Assembly: GCF_016918735.1 (NCBI RefSeq) | Contig: NZ_JAFFPR010000042.1 | Coordinates: 1 to 64,000 of the forward strand | Reading direction: 5' to 3' | Origin: Leptospira abararensis | GTDB taxonomy: Bacteria > Spirochaetota > Leptospiria > Leptospirales > Leptospiraceae | DNA length: 64,000 bases | In this document: positions 42,463 to 51,712 of the stretch, piece after piece | Numbering within the stretch: the first letter of the stretch is position 1 | Layout of the letters: each line of letters starts with the position of its first letter | Notes under the pieces: model-generated | Told to the model about the DNA's origin: nothing | The model's input: only the letters and a program-made list of their open reading frames with translations | Database searches by the model: none | Program-made: the position numbers and the translations under genes

Positions 42463-43941
42463 ATGAAACTTGTTTCTATAAAGTTCTTTCTCCTGTTAGC
42501 CGTCACCTTATTTCTGCAATGTTCTGGTTCACAAAAAACTGATAAAATTTTTGGCGAGTCCGTGTTTACTTCTAACAAACCACAATCTTTTAAAAAAATT
42601 GCCCCTTTGACTGCCAATTCCCTTGGGTCGAGAAAGAACCTATTGGAACATGGATGGGCTGTTATTCCCTCTGGTAAAAAGAGTATGGATTTGGCTTACG
42701 AAAATGGCGAAATCAGCGCTCGCGTTGCAAAAGCAATGGTGCTTGTTCATATGAAAAAACGAAGTGCCGATTATCCGGGAAAGTTGGGGGAAACTATGAC
42801 TTCCGTTCTTTCATGGACAGGACGAAGCATTCAGGATTCTTCCAGAAGAACAGAAGATATCTATGATGCCGGTTGGCAGTTGAGTAAAACCGAGTGGAAG
42901 GTTTCGAAAGATAGTTTTAAAGAAGCAGGTTCTCGATTTGTTTTAGGGTATATACAAATGGTTCCAAAAATGGAATCGGATAAACAATTGATGTACTCTG
43001 CCTTAGAAGAAATAGGAAGGGAACGCGGCAAAACTACGAACAAGTTGAATGATATCTTCGATTCAACTCTAAAGAAAAATTCCAAAAATATTGTGTCTGC
43101 TTGGAGTGATTCCTTTGCAAAAGCTTCCGATGAGTTTACAAAAAATTATGAAGAGTCGGGTGAAAGGGGAAATTCTCTCCTTGCCCTAGTTGATATTTTC
43201 CAAGGATATTCTGTTGCACTCAAAGAAGTGATGGTGGCCCCGATTGTCAAAACGGGTAAAAACACCGGAGAGATTTTAGTAGTCAATGGAGTTTATGTTC
43301 CTCTTTCTCAAACAATGAATTTTTCATCCAAAGCTTTGATTTCGACTGGAGTGGTTTTCTACTATTCAACTAATGCAGGTTATCGTGTGATTTCGCCTAC
43401 CTTAGAAGCAGGTCTTTTTAGCTCTATAGGAATTTTATCGGCTTCATCAACTGTCCCAACTTATACCGGGGGAACTACACTTGCTGCATTCAACCAGGTA
43501 ACGTCTGTCGCAGCGACTACGGCTGGTGGAACCATTGGAGCTGCTGGTGGAACGACTTATGATACAACAGCATATGCAACAGGAATGGTATACGATTTAT
43601 CCAAAGGAACAGCAGAGGCCGGAGTATATGCGATGAGCTCCGGTATGATTTTAGGATATTCTGCACTTACAGTTCTTCCTTCGCAATTAGTTTTAACTGC
43701 AGTAGACGGGCCCATATTGATTGCCTATGATGGACCTCGTGTAGTGATTGCTGTTGTGAAAGGTAATTACGCTGGATTTGATGATGCACCTACAGGAACA
43801 GTCATCAATCTGGAAGAAGCAAAAAAAGCAGGAAAAGTTAAGATTTTAACAGATGATCCCAAGATCATAAAAAAAGTATTAGATGCTGAAATCGAAGAAC
43901 AAACGAAACGTGCAAATGCCAAGGCGAATGAAAAAAAATGA
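42463..43941 (+). CDS. Glycine-rich lipoprotein, tandem pair member 1
   Basis: The protein is 492 residues from the ATG at 42463. The signal ends LFLQC (Cys20). A helical middle (about 100-250, rich in Lys, Glu and Ser) is followed by a long region of about 200 residues of alternating hydrophobic, Gly, Ala and Thr segments (TGGTTLAAFN, AATTAGGTIGAAGGTTYD), then a charged C-terminal tail. Such glycine-zipper-like stretches can line membranes or pores, but nothing shows this directly. Its C-terminal 110 residues align with those of the next gene. The stop overlaps the next start (ATGA). Function unknown. Confidence 0.75.
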   Translation: MKLVSIKFFLLLAVTLFLQCSGSQKTDKIFGESVFTSNKPQSFKKIAPLTANSLGSRKNLLEHGWAVIPSGKKSMDLAYENGEISARVAKAMVLVHMKKRSADYPGKLGETMTSVLSWTGRSIQDSSRRTEDIYDAGWQLSKTEWKVSKDSFKEAGSRFVLGYIQMVPKMESDKQLMYSALEEIGRERGKTTNKLNDIFDSTLKKNSKNIVSAWSDSFAKASDEFTKNYEESGERGNSLLALVDIFQGYSVALKEVMVAPIVKTGKNTGEILVVNGVYVPLSQTMNFSSKALISTGVVFYYSTNAGYRVISPTLEAGLFSSIGILSASSTVPTYTGGTTLAAFNQVTSVAATTAGGTIGAAGGTTYDTTAYATGMVYDLSKGTAEAGVYAMSSGMILGYSALTVLPSQLVLTAVDGPILIAYDGPRVVIAVVKGNYAGFDDAPTGTVINLEEAKKAGKVKILTDDPKIIKKVLDAEIEEQTKRANAKANEKK

Positions 43942-45731
43942 AATCAAAGTTTTATAGAATTATATTATTTCTCTTATCCTATTCTGTATTTTTTTCTTAT
44001 TGTTCTGGCTCAGATAAAAAGTCAGAAGATCCATTAAAGAATACCAAAAAATTAGCAATGGAAGGGCACAGCTCCCTTTATTACCAAGGAGCACTTCCTG
44101 TCAAAGGGACCAGTATCAAGTTTATTCCTCCCTTTCATGAATCTACTATATTTGTAATGGGAGAAAGGGTTGGATTTGCTGGCGATGAATTCTCTCGTTC
44201 TGTCTTAAAGGCAAGGGAATCTGTTGTGATTGTCAAAGATGGAACCAAAATGAGTTGGTCTGCTGCCGGTAAAGTAAGTGCTGGTGGGGAGGCTGCGGTT
44301 CAATATCTAAACGAAAATGCCACCAAACCAGGCTTATTTATTATGTACGCTTCTGTTGCAGAATCTTATGGGATGGTGGGATCTTCTTTGGACCGAGGAA
44401 TGGATACACATAAAGCAGTTGTTGCAAACTCTGAGGCGATTCGTAAGGAATGGAATGAGTGGGCGGATATGCAATTGAATTATAAAGAGACAGTCGATAA
44501 TTCACCCTCTACTAAAAAACGCTTCAATCAGTACAAAGAAAAATTCCAAAAGGTTTATGAGTCAACAGTCTATGGATATGTGGATTTAGATGATGCTCTT
44601 AAATCTACTTATGAAGATACTTACGATGATCTAAAGTCAGGAAGTTGGAAACGAAGATTTTCGGAGATCGAAGAGCTTCGTTCTTCTGTCTCTGAAAAAA
44701 TATTTGGAAATTGGAAAGAAACTATTTTTACTTTTGGTAAAGACACTTCGCTGGAGTTAGGACGTGCGAAAGCAGATCTGGAATCCATCGCTGACGGAGA
44801 AGGGGTTCCTTTGGCTCTACTCAAAGCTTTTTCTAGAACCACCAAAGCATTGTTTTATGACGGTATTATCAAACCCATTGGGAAAATGACATTACTGTCT
44901 GTTGGGTATGTGACTTGGAATGGAATCATTTATCCGGCTGCTGTGGTTACTAATTCTGCAGGCACGGGTCTTTATTGTTTAGTGGAAACTTTTGCTTTAG
45001 CGGGAAAAGGAGTGGTGTATATCACAGCACCGAGTTTGGAGCTTGGATTAGGAGCTTTGTTGAACAGTACAGAGGTGGTTTTGAATGAGTCGGTTCACTC
45101 TATGGAAAAAAGTGCTAGGGTCACTTCTGCAGTTGCGAGAAAAACTTCTGCTTATTCTGCTAAAACTGCTGCGGTTGTCACAGAATCATCTGGTAAATAT
45201 ATTTTAGCTCCGATGAGTCTTGTCGGTGTTACTTCCGGACAAACAGTTCTAGGTGGTGGTCTTGCTGTATCAGGAACGCTCACGGGTGCCACTTTCGCTG
45301 GAGCTTCTGCGACAGCACAAACAGTCACATACACTTCCACAAAAGTAGCTGCAGGAACAGTGGGAGTGACGGGCACAGCGGCTTCTTTTGGTACGGGGGC
45401 TACTTATGGAGTATATCAATTAACAAAAGCAGTTGGTGTTCCTTCTGGTGTCATGATTGGTTCAGGGATTGTACTGAGTTATGAATTTGTATCTAATATG
45501 TCAGCACATTCGGTACTCGCGGTTGCTGATTGTACATACTTAGTGTTATCCCTTGAAGGTGGTAAGTGGGTGGTTTATGGAGTTAAAGATGGTTCAAAAA
45601 AAGCGTCTCGTCTCTTGACAGGATCTGTAGTTGATATGGACCAGATTCGTAAAGAAGGAGGAACTGTAGTAAAAGTTCCTTTAGAAGAGGGAGAAGTTGA
45701 AAAAATACTAGGTAAAAAAAAGAAAAAATGA
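43938..45731 (+). CDS. Glycine-rich lipoprotein, tandem pair member 2
   Basis: The 597-residue protein has a signal ending SYC (Cys22). A beta-rich part (about 60-110) and a helical middle (about 150-290) precede a long Gly/Ala/Thr/Val region (SGTLTGATFAGASATAQTV, VGVTGTAASFGTGATYGV) and a lysine-rich end. It is related to the preceding product, most clearly in GVMIGSGIVLSYE against GMILGYSALTVL and in the shared TGSVVDMDQIRKEGGTVVKV-like tail. The start overlaps the upstream stop, so the two are coupled and may form a complex at the outer membrane. Confidence 0.75.
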   Translation: MKSKFYRIILFLLSYSVFFSYCSGSDKKSEDPLKNTKKLAMEGHSSLYYQGALPVKGTSIKFIPPFHESTIFVMGERVGFAGDEFSRSVLKARESVVIVKDGTKMSWSAAGKVSAGGEAAVQYLNENATKPGLFIMYASVAESYGMVGSSLDRGMDTHKAVVANSEAIRKEWNEWADMQLNYKETVDNSPSTKKRFNQYKEKFQKVYESTVYGYVDLDDALKSTYEDTYDDLKSGSWKRRFSEIEELRSSVSEKIFGNWKETIFTFGKDTSLELGRAKADLESIADGEGVPLALLKAFSRTTKALFYDGIIKPIGKMTLLSVGYVTWNGIIYPAAVVTNSAGTGLYCLVETFALAGKGVVYITAPSLELGLGALLNSTEVVLNESVHSMEKSARVTSAVARKTSAYSAKTAAVVTESSGKYILAPMSLVGVTSGQTVLGGGLAVSGTLTGATFAGASATAQTVTYTSTKVAAGTVGVTGTAASFGTGATYGVYQLTKAVGVPSGVMIGSGIVLSYEFVSNMSAHSVLAVADCTYLVLSLEGGKWVVYGVKDGSKKASRLLTGSVVDMDQIRKEGGTVVKVPLEEGEVEKILGKKKKK

Positions 45732-45743
45732 AACCGTAGGAGA

Positions 45744-46640
45744 ATGGAGAAAGAAGGAAAAAAAATTCTCATCATTGAAGATTCTGAATTACAAAGGAAA
45801 CTTCTCAATCGATGGATTTCGAACCATGGGTATGTTCCCATCGAGGCAGTTTCCCTTTCTGATGCCAGAGCAATCATCAGTAAAGATCAAATCGATGTGG
45901 TTCTTCTTGATTGGGAGTTACCAGACGGATCTGGGATTGAATTAATTGCGGAAATATTCTCTTCCTCACCAGTGGGCTGGCTTCCTATCATTATGGTCAC
46001 AGGACATACGGAACCTGAAAATCTTAAACACGCCATAGAGGCGGGTGCTACCGACTACATTACCAAACCCGCCAAAGAAATTGAGCTTCTAGCTAGAATC
46101 TTTAGTGCTTTAAGAATGAAATCTTTGCATGATCAATTGCGTGAAACTGCAATTCGAGATGTGATGACTGGATTATATAATCGTCGTTATATGGAAGAGC
46201 GGATTGATCAAGAGTTCCAAAGATGCAAAAGACACAAACACAATCTATCTTTGGCAATGATTGATATTGATTTCTTTAAAAAGGTAAATGATACGTATGG
46301 CCATGAAACTGGTGATATTGTTTTAAAACGAATCGCATCTGAATTAAAATCGTCTTTACGAAAATCAGATATCATTTCTCGATTTGGTGGTGAAGAGTTT
46401 GTGATTGTTTTTCCAGAAACGCCAGTGGCTGACACAGCGCGCGTTTTAGACAAAATAAGGGAGATGGTTTCCGGTATTGAATTACAATCGGAGGCGGGAC
46501 AAACATTTAAAGTCTCTTTTAGTGGCGGGGTAGTTGGAGGAGACATCACTGGCATAGAAAATCCAATGGAACTGCTAAGGACTGCCGATAAACTTTTATA
46601 TGAAGCAAAGGCGTCTGGTCGAAATCGGATTGTAAGTTAA
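45744..46640 (+). CDS. PleD-like response regulator with GGDEF diguanylate cyclase
   Basis: The 298-residue protein has a CheY-like receiver at 7-125, with the acidic pocket IIEDSE and phospho-acceptor Asp56 in LLDWELPDG, TGH and the conserved Lys in YITKPAKE. A GGDEF domain covers about 140-298, with GGEEF at 215-219 and an intact inhibitory I-site RKSD at 206-209. It should make cyclic di-GMP when phosphorylated, with product inhibition. AGGAG lies only 1-2 bases before the ATG, an unusually short spacing. No cognate kinase is adjacent. Confidence 0.93.
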   Translation: MEKEGKKILIIEDSELQRKLLNRWISNHGYVPIEAVSLSDARAIISKDQIDVVLLDWELPDGSGIELIAEIFSSSPVGWLPIIMVTGHTEPENLKHAIEAGATDYITKPAKEIELLARIFSALRMKSLHDQLRETAIRDVMTGLYNRRYMEERIDQEFQRCKRHKHNLSLAMIDIDFFKKVNDTYGHETGDIVLKRIASELKSSLRKSDIISRFGGEEFVIVFPETPVADTARVLDKIREMVSGIELQSEAGQTFKVSFSGGVVGGDITGIENPMELLRTADKLLYEAKASGRNRIVS

Positions 46641-46649
46641 ATAATCAAA

Positions 46650-47696
46650 TTGGATATCAATCATTCCTTTTACCAACTAACACCGGATACAATACTAAAC
46701 GCTCTTGAATCTTTGGGATATGAAACTACTGGTCGTTTTTATCCATTAAATAGCGTCGAAAATCGAGTTTATGATGTAGAAACTACCAATGCAGGAAGAA
46801 TCGTTGTAAAGTTCTATCGACCTGGAAAATGGACATATGATGAAATTCTAGAAGAACATCGGTTTTTACAAGAACTCAGTTTAGAAGAAATTCCTGTTCT
46901 AACTCCAATCATCATTGAGGGAAAAACTTTATTTGAGTGGTCGGGGATCTTTTTTGCCATTTGGCCACTTCGTAATGGTCGGATTGTTGAAGAGATTGCC
47001 GGTGGGGACTTGGAGAGAGTTGGTGCGTTACTGGGAAGGATCCATGCAGTAGGAAAAAAATCGAATTCAATTCACAGGCCAACATTGGACATTCCATCCT
47101 ATGGATTAAGATCTTTAAATTTTATATTAGAAAAAAAACTGATACCAAATCAGACATTAGCCGAGCGTTATAAAACCACAGCTCATAGATCTTTTGAAAT
47201 TTTCGAATCCTTAGCGAAAGAATACCAAATTCCATTCCAAAGAATTCATGGAGATTGTCACAAGGGAAACTTACTTGTTTCGCCGGATGGATATAGTATT
47301 TTGGACTTCGATGATTTTTTGGTAGGTCCAATTGTACAGGACTTTTGGATGTTACTTCCATTAGGTGAAGTTGACAGAAAAAATGATCTATTCCAGTTTT
47401 TGCAAGGTTATACAATGTTTGCAGAGTTTGATAAGAACTGGCTACAGCTGGTAGAGCCTCTCCGTATTATCAGATACATTCATTACGCTGCTTGGATTGC
47501 GAAACGTTGGGAAGACCCTTCTTTTCCTTCATTGTTCCCCCACTTCGGAACCGAAGAATATTGGTTAAAAGAAACCTTGGATTTGGAATCGGCAAAAAAA
47601 GACTTAGAGGATCAGTCGATAGACGGAATCACAAATCCGACGGATACAGAACCTGAAATGACAAATAAAGATTTTTTTTGGGATTGGGAAAATTGA
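46650..47696 (+). CDS. srkA: SrkA/RdoA-like serine/threonine protein kinase
   Basis: The 348-residue protein has a TTG start 9 bases after the preceding stop. It has the YihE family features: ILNALESLGYETTGRFYPLNSVENRVYDVE, IVVKFYRPGKWT (ATP-binding Lys), HGDCHKGNLL with catalytic Asp202, and LDFDDFLVGP with metal-binding Asp219. E. coli SrkA uses Asp201 and Asp217. It is a stress-response kinase that protects against Cpx-linked and oxidative death in E. coli; the Leptospira role is inferred. Confidence 0.9.
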   Translation: MDINHSFYQLTPDTILNALESLGYETTGRFYPLNSVENRVYDVETTNAGRIVVKFYRPGKWTYDEILEEHRFLQELSLEEIPVLTPIIIEGKTLFEWSGIFFAIWPLRNGRIVEEIAGGDLERVGALLGRIHAVGKKSNSIHRPTLDIPSYGLRSLNFILEKKLIPNQTLAERYKTTAHRSFEIFESLAKEYQIPFQRIHGDCHKGNLLVSPDGYSILDFDDFLVGPIVQDFWMLLPLGEVDRKNDLFQFLQGYTMFAEFDKNWLQLVEPLRIIRYIHYAAWIAKRWEDPSFPSLFPHFGTEEYWLKETLDLESAKKDLEDQSIDGITNPTDTEPEMTNKDFFWDWEN

Positions 47697-47701
47697 GCAA
47701 A

Positions 47702-48490
47702 TTAACCTAACAGATGTGATAAGGCGACTGCAAACGCATGAGACACATTTAAAGAATCAATTTGGTTTTTCATTGGTATATAGATTAATTGGTCTGACAA
47801 ATTGAGAACTGTTGGTTCTATTCCCTCTGATTCATTACCAAGGACCAAGACAAATTGGTTTTGTTTGCTTATTTCATAAATAGACTTTGTTTTAGATGAT
47901 AAACCCGTTCCTTCCCGCGGCAGACTAAGAGATAAAATTTTATATCCGGATGTTTTCAAAGAGATTAAAGTCTCTGTTAGGTTAGGAATGCGAATCAATT
48001 GGATTTGAAATAAAGAACCCATAGAAACTCTTACACTTCTTCGGAGATAGGGTGATGCTGATTTGGAATCAAAAAGAACAGCTTGAATTCCAAATGCTGC
48101 AGCCGTACGCAGAATAGAACCAATATTTTCACTATCAACGATAGAGTTTAAAAGGAGTATTGGGGATTTGATTTCTGATAAGTGATTCCATTTTTGGTAA
48201 CCGACTGCCATAAACCCTTGGTGGACAGAAAAACCAATGGTTTCTTCAAATACGGATTTTTCGGCAACAAAACATTTGTTAGGGTCTGATAATTTGGATT
48301 GGATCAGTTCTTTATGTTTTTCCCAATACTTGGGCATACAGAAGACAGATTCTACTCTGAGATCAGAATTTAGGAGGCGGACCGCTGTTTTCTCATGGTC
48401 TGCAATGAACTTATCAGAAGGCGCTTCCTTCGTTTTGAGTAGTTGATAATCAGAGAGTCTCGGGTCTTTTGGGGAGAGGATGGTTTGCAT
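47702..48490 (-). CDS. TrmH/SpoU-family RNA 2'-O-methyltransferase
   Basis: The 262-residue SPOUT methyltransferase has motif 1 IVDSENIGSILRTAAAFG, motif 2 LVLGNESEGI and motif 3 IDSLNVSHAFAVALSH (the knotted SAM-binding part), and an N-terminal substrate-binding region. The target (rRNA or tRNA) cannot be read from the sequence. It is convergent with srkA, with a 5-base gap. Confidence 0.9.
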   Translation of the reverse strand: MQTILSPKDPRLSDYQLLKTKEAPSDKFIADHEKTAVRLLNSDLRVESVFCMPKYWEKHKELIQSKLSDPNKCFVAEKSVFEETIGFSVHQGFMAVGYQKWNHLSEIKSPILLLNSIVDSENIGSILRTAAAFGIQAVLFDSKSASPYLRRSVRVSMGSLFQIQLIRIPNLTETLISLKTSGYKILSLSLPREGTGLSSKTKSIYEISKQNQFVLVLGNESEGIEPTVLNLSDQLIYIPMKNQIDSLNVSHAFAVALSHLLG

Positions 48491-48500
48491 TATGTCTCAT

Positions 48501-48555
48501 AACCCCGGAAAAGCCCCCGCCCTGATTAGGGTGGTGGAGGCGGGCTTGTGGGGTT
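48501..48555. other. GC-rich nested stem-loop element
   Basis: An outer stem AACCCC / GGGGTT (48501-48506 with 48550-48555) encloses GCCCCCGCC / GGCGGGC (one bulge) and an inner CCT-GATT-AGG hairpin. It lies upstream of trmH and downstream of the reductase gene. It could be a terminator for neither strand obviously, a leader RNA or a protein site. No T-run follows on the + strand. Confidence 0.5.
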
Positions 48556-48636
48556 GTCCCAAAACCTCTAACACAAATCCACATTTCCTTCAATCAAAGA
48601 TTGAATTTCCGGAAATATTCTTCTGATAAGTTCATG

Positions 48637-49179
48637 TTACCCGAGATGGTAATCTGATTGCACAAATCCATTTGAATAAGTCAAGGTTTTGATGTGTTTT
48701 AATTTTTGGTCCTTAGGTAAATAACCGAATAGAGGTAATCCAGATCCAAGTAAAACTGGAATTCTGGTAATTGTGATTTCATTTAACATTTGTTCCTTGA
48801 TGAAGGATTGAATCAACTGCCCACCGTCCACATAAACTGTTTTGAATTGTTTTTTTTCTAAAATGTGAGTTAAGTTCTCGAGCTTTCCATTAAATATGGA
48901 AATGGGATTGGTTGATTCGAATTTGTAATCGGGATTTTTCGTTAATACATACACAGGAAGCGATCCATACGGATATGATTCAAAACTCAATACTGTTTCA
49001 AAAGTAATTCTACCCATCACAATACAGTCTATCCCTTTGATGAAGGAAGAATATCCCAGATCATTATTTTCCAATGCATATTCATCCGATGTAAGCCAGT
49101 CGATTGACCCATCAGATCTTGCTATAAAACCGTCTAAACTGCTTGCAATAAATGCTTTATATTGTATCATAAATAGCAT
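48637..49179 (-). CDS. RibD C-terminal/dihydrofolate reductase-like protein
   Basis: The 180-residue protein belongs to the YyaP/YwjB group: AFIASSLDGFIARSDGSIDWL, CIVMGRITFETVL, YVLTKNPDYKF, VYVDGGQLIQSFI and ITRIPVLLGSGLPLFG. It is a probable NADPH-dependent reductase with unknown substrate. The first ATG has GAGG only 5 bases before it. An ATG three codons later is possible. It is divergent from a TetR gene, with twin operators between. Confidence 0.88.
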   Translation of the reverse strand: MLFMIQYKAFIASSLDGFIARSDGSIDWLTSDEYALENNDLGYSSFIKGIDCIVMGRITFETVLSFESYPYGSLPVYVLTKNPDYKFESTNPISIFNGKLENLTHILEKKQFKTVYVDGGQLIQSFIKEQMLNEITITRIPVLLGSGLPLFGYLPKDQKLKHIKTLTYSNGFVQSDYHLG

Positions 49180-49184
49180 AATCC

Positions 49185-49219
49185 TCTACGGTGTAGAATT
49201 GTATACTCTACACCGTAGA
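49185..49219. promoter_or_regulatory. Twin TetR operators in a perfect inverted repeat
   Basis: TCTACGGTGTAGA (49185-49197) and TCTACACCGTAGA (49207-49219) are each palindromic (TCTAC-N3-GTAGA) and also mirror each other, with centres 22 bases apart, two helix turns. They lie between the divergent reductase and TetR genes, overlapping the likely promoters. Confidence 0.8.
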
Positions 49220-49234
49220 GGTGTCCGGTTAAAA

Positions 49235-49771
49235 ATGAAACAAAAAATTATACATACCGCTTTGAAAATTTGTGAAAAAGATGGCTATGAGTCATTTAGT
49301 ATGCGAAAATTAGCTACAAAATTGGCACTAGATCCAATGGCCATTTACCACTATTTTGAAAACAAAGACGCTCTGACCATGGCAATGGTAGAACAAATTT
49401 TTCAACGGTTCGAAAAAGAGATTTCAATCACTGATAAAAATCCTAAATCGAATTTAAAAAGAATTTTAGTTGAGTATTGGAAATTATTTATAGAATACCC
49501 GGGGATGTCTCTTTATTTGATTAAAAATTCTTATGATAGTTTTCCATCTGTCATTTCTCTAAACCAAACCCTTCAAACTTTACTAGAAAAAATTTATCCT
49601 GCGGCAGACGATAAAAAAATGCTCAACATTCTTATTGATTTTATTCATGGGAATGCTCTTAGTTCTTTGTCTCTTGGCAAAGAAAAAATAAAAGAGATAA
49701 CAATCCGCTCGAACCAAAGGGAATTGGAATTTTCATTGTCCTATATTTTGGATTTGTTCTCAAAACCTTAA
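49235..49771 (+). CDS. TetR-family transcriptional regulator
   Basis: The 178-residue protein starts at the ATG at 49235, because the frame upstream covers the operators and the divergent gene. The helix-turn-helix is ALKICEKDGYESFSMRKLAT and LALDPMAIYHYFENKDALTM. The second half resembles the TetR_C_3-like ligand domain. It probably represses itself and the reductase at 48637 through the twin sites. Confidence 0.87.
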   Translation: MKQKIIHTALKICEKDGYESFSMRKLATKLALDPMAIYHYFENKDALTMAMVEQIFQRFEKEISITDKNPKSNLKRILVEYWKLFIEYPGMSLYLIKNSYDSFPSVISLNQTLQTLLEKIYPAADDKKMLNILIDFIHGNALSSLSLGKEKIKEITIRSNQRELEFSLSYILDLFSKP

Positions 49772-49909
49772 CCAGCCGCCTAATAATAGTTTTAGGAACC
49801 TTACTTCTCCCTTTATTAGTAAATTTCATTAACTAATACCTATTTGTAGTTGATTAAATTACGCGGGAAAAAACTATTTATTTAGGGTTTCGGAAATTCC
49901 CCAATTAAA

Positions 49910-51712
49910 ATGAACATCGACCCACGAACAGTTGTATTTATTAACATAATTGGATGTCTATTGATGTCGGGGGGGCTTTGGTTTGCTGCTCGAGGTTATT
50001 TCCAAAAACTTCGGTTTGTAAAAGATTGGTCGATTGCCACTCTGTTACAGGCCTTCGGATGGATTGTAATGGGGGCCCTAAGAGGAGTTATACCCGATTG
50101 GGTTTCTATTGGTGCAGGTAATTCGATCATTTTACTCTCGTTGGTATATTCTAATAATGTCATACTTTCGATGTTTGATAGAAAGCCAATGTGGAAGTCT
50201 GGAATTTTTTCTGTAATTCTAGTATTTGTATTACTGGTTTTTCATCACTTTTCTGATTTTGCACCTAAATATCGCATCTCTTTAATTTCTTTTGCTGCGG
50301 GTTTACAGCTTACATTATCCTCTCAGGCAATTTTGGCTGCGAACAGAAAGTCGCGTTTGTCTAGTCGGTTTACTGCGTTTTTCTATTTGTCCTGCGGAAT
50401 CTTTTTATTTCTTCGCTCCCTTTATTATACTTTTGCTGATGTTTCTGTTTCGCAAATTGCGTTTGGAAAAGGGCCCATTCAAGATATTACCTATCTGTTT
50501 TTTTACATAACTTCGGTAATGATGACATTTGGCTTTCTTATGATGTGTATTGACATTTTTATTAAAGGAAAAGAAGAAAGCGAACAAAAGTATCGATTAC
50601 TTGCTGAAAATACTACAGATGTTATATGGGTGTTAAATTTTGAAGAACAAAAATACCTTTATGTCAGCCCATCCATTTTTAATATCACTGGGTTTAGAGC
50701 TGAAGAAGTAATCCACCATAAATTAAAGGACTCACTTACGCCGAAATCCTTAAAATATATAATGGAAGTTTTGCCGGTACGGATACGGGAATTTAAAGAA
50801 ACCGGTGAAAGAAAACCTTTTAGCGATGAAGTGGAACAATACTGTAAGGATGGCTCCACAATTTGGATTGAAGCAAATACGGTATTTCAGTGGAATCCGG
50901 ATGGTTCTATTAATATACTGGGAGTATCCAGAAATATTGATCAAAGAAAAAAAGCAGAAATTGAAAAAGATAATTTCTATTCCGAATTACAGTTGTTAAA
51001 TCATACAAAAGATAAATTTTTTTCAATTATTGCACATGATTTGAAAGGCCCAATAGGTGGAATGAATACTTTTGCTGGTATGATTTTAGAAGACCTGGAT
51101 ACAAGGCCCTTGAAACGGACAAAAAATGATTTGAGTATTCTCTTTCAATCTTCGGGTGAAGTTTATGTTTTGTTAGAAAATCTTTTGACATGGGCAAGGT
51201 CTCAAACTGGTGAAATAGCATTTTTTCCAGAAGATATTTCTATTTATCGTTCTATTGAATCCTCTATTGCATCTGCTTCCTTCTCGATCCAAAACAAATC
51301 AATCACAATGAAGAATTGTGTAGATCCTAACTCAATGGTTTATGCTGACGAAAAGATGGTAGATACTATCTTTAGAAATTTTATTTCGAATGCTATCAAG
51401 TATTCTCACCCAGGTGACGAAATTCAAATTTCTTCTGAATCCATTGGTGATGATATACAGATTTGCATTACTGATTTTGGTATAGGCATCACAGAAGAAA
51501 TTAGGAATAAGTTATTTCGGATTGATGCCAAACAAACAAGTATGCCTGGTACCCTTGGAGAAAGGGGTACGGCGCTTGGTTTAATTTTATGCAAAGAATT
51601 TATCGAAAAACATGGAGGAAGTATTCGTGTAGAAAGTGAATTAGGTAAGGGCTCGCAGTTTTATTTTACCTTACCTAAAAAATCCAGTGTAGCTATTCGG
51701 GTACCACTTTAG
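49910..51712 (+). CDS. PAS-domain sensor histidine kinase
   Basis: The 600-residue protein has six to seven N-terminal membrane helices (about 8-220). A PAS/PAC domain covers about 228-350 (YRLLAENTTDVIWVLNFEEQ and GSINILGVSRNIDQRK). The HisKA has FFSIIAHDLKGPIGG with the phospho-acceptor His near residue 375. The HATPase has FISNAIKYSHPGD, TDFGIGI and GTALGLILCKEF. The signal it senses is unknown. No response regulator is adjacent. The last 20 bases overlap the convergent adaptor gene. Confidence 0.9.
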   Translation: MNIDPRTVVFINIIGCLLMSGGLWFAARGYFQKLRFVKDWSIATLLQAFGWIVMGALRGVIPDWVSIGAGNSIILLSLVYSNNVILSMFDRKPMWKSGIFSVILVFVLLVFHHFSDFAPKYRISLISFAAGLQLTLSSQAILAANRKSRLSSRFTAFFYLSCGIFLFLRSLYYTFADVSVSQIAFGKGPIQDITYLFFYITSVMMTFGFLMMCIDIFIKGKEESEQKYRLLAENTTDVIWVLNFEEQKYLYVSPSIFNITGFRAEEVIHHKLKDSLTPKSLKYIMEVLPVRIREFKETGERKPFSDEVEQYCKDGSTIWIEANTVFQWNPDGSINILGVSRNIDQRKKAEIEKDNFYSELQLLNHTKDKFFSIIAHDLKGPIGGMNTFAGMILEDLDTRPLKRTKNDLSILFQSSGEVYVLLENLLTWARSQTGEIAFFPEDISIYRSIESSIASASFSIQNKSITMKNCVDPNSMVYADEKMVDTIFRNFISNAIKYSHPGDEIQISSESIGDDIQICITDFGIGITEEIRNKLFRIDAKQTSMPGTLGERGTALGLILCKEFIEKHGGSIRVESELGKGSQFYFTLPKKSSVAIRVPL

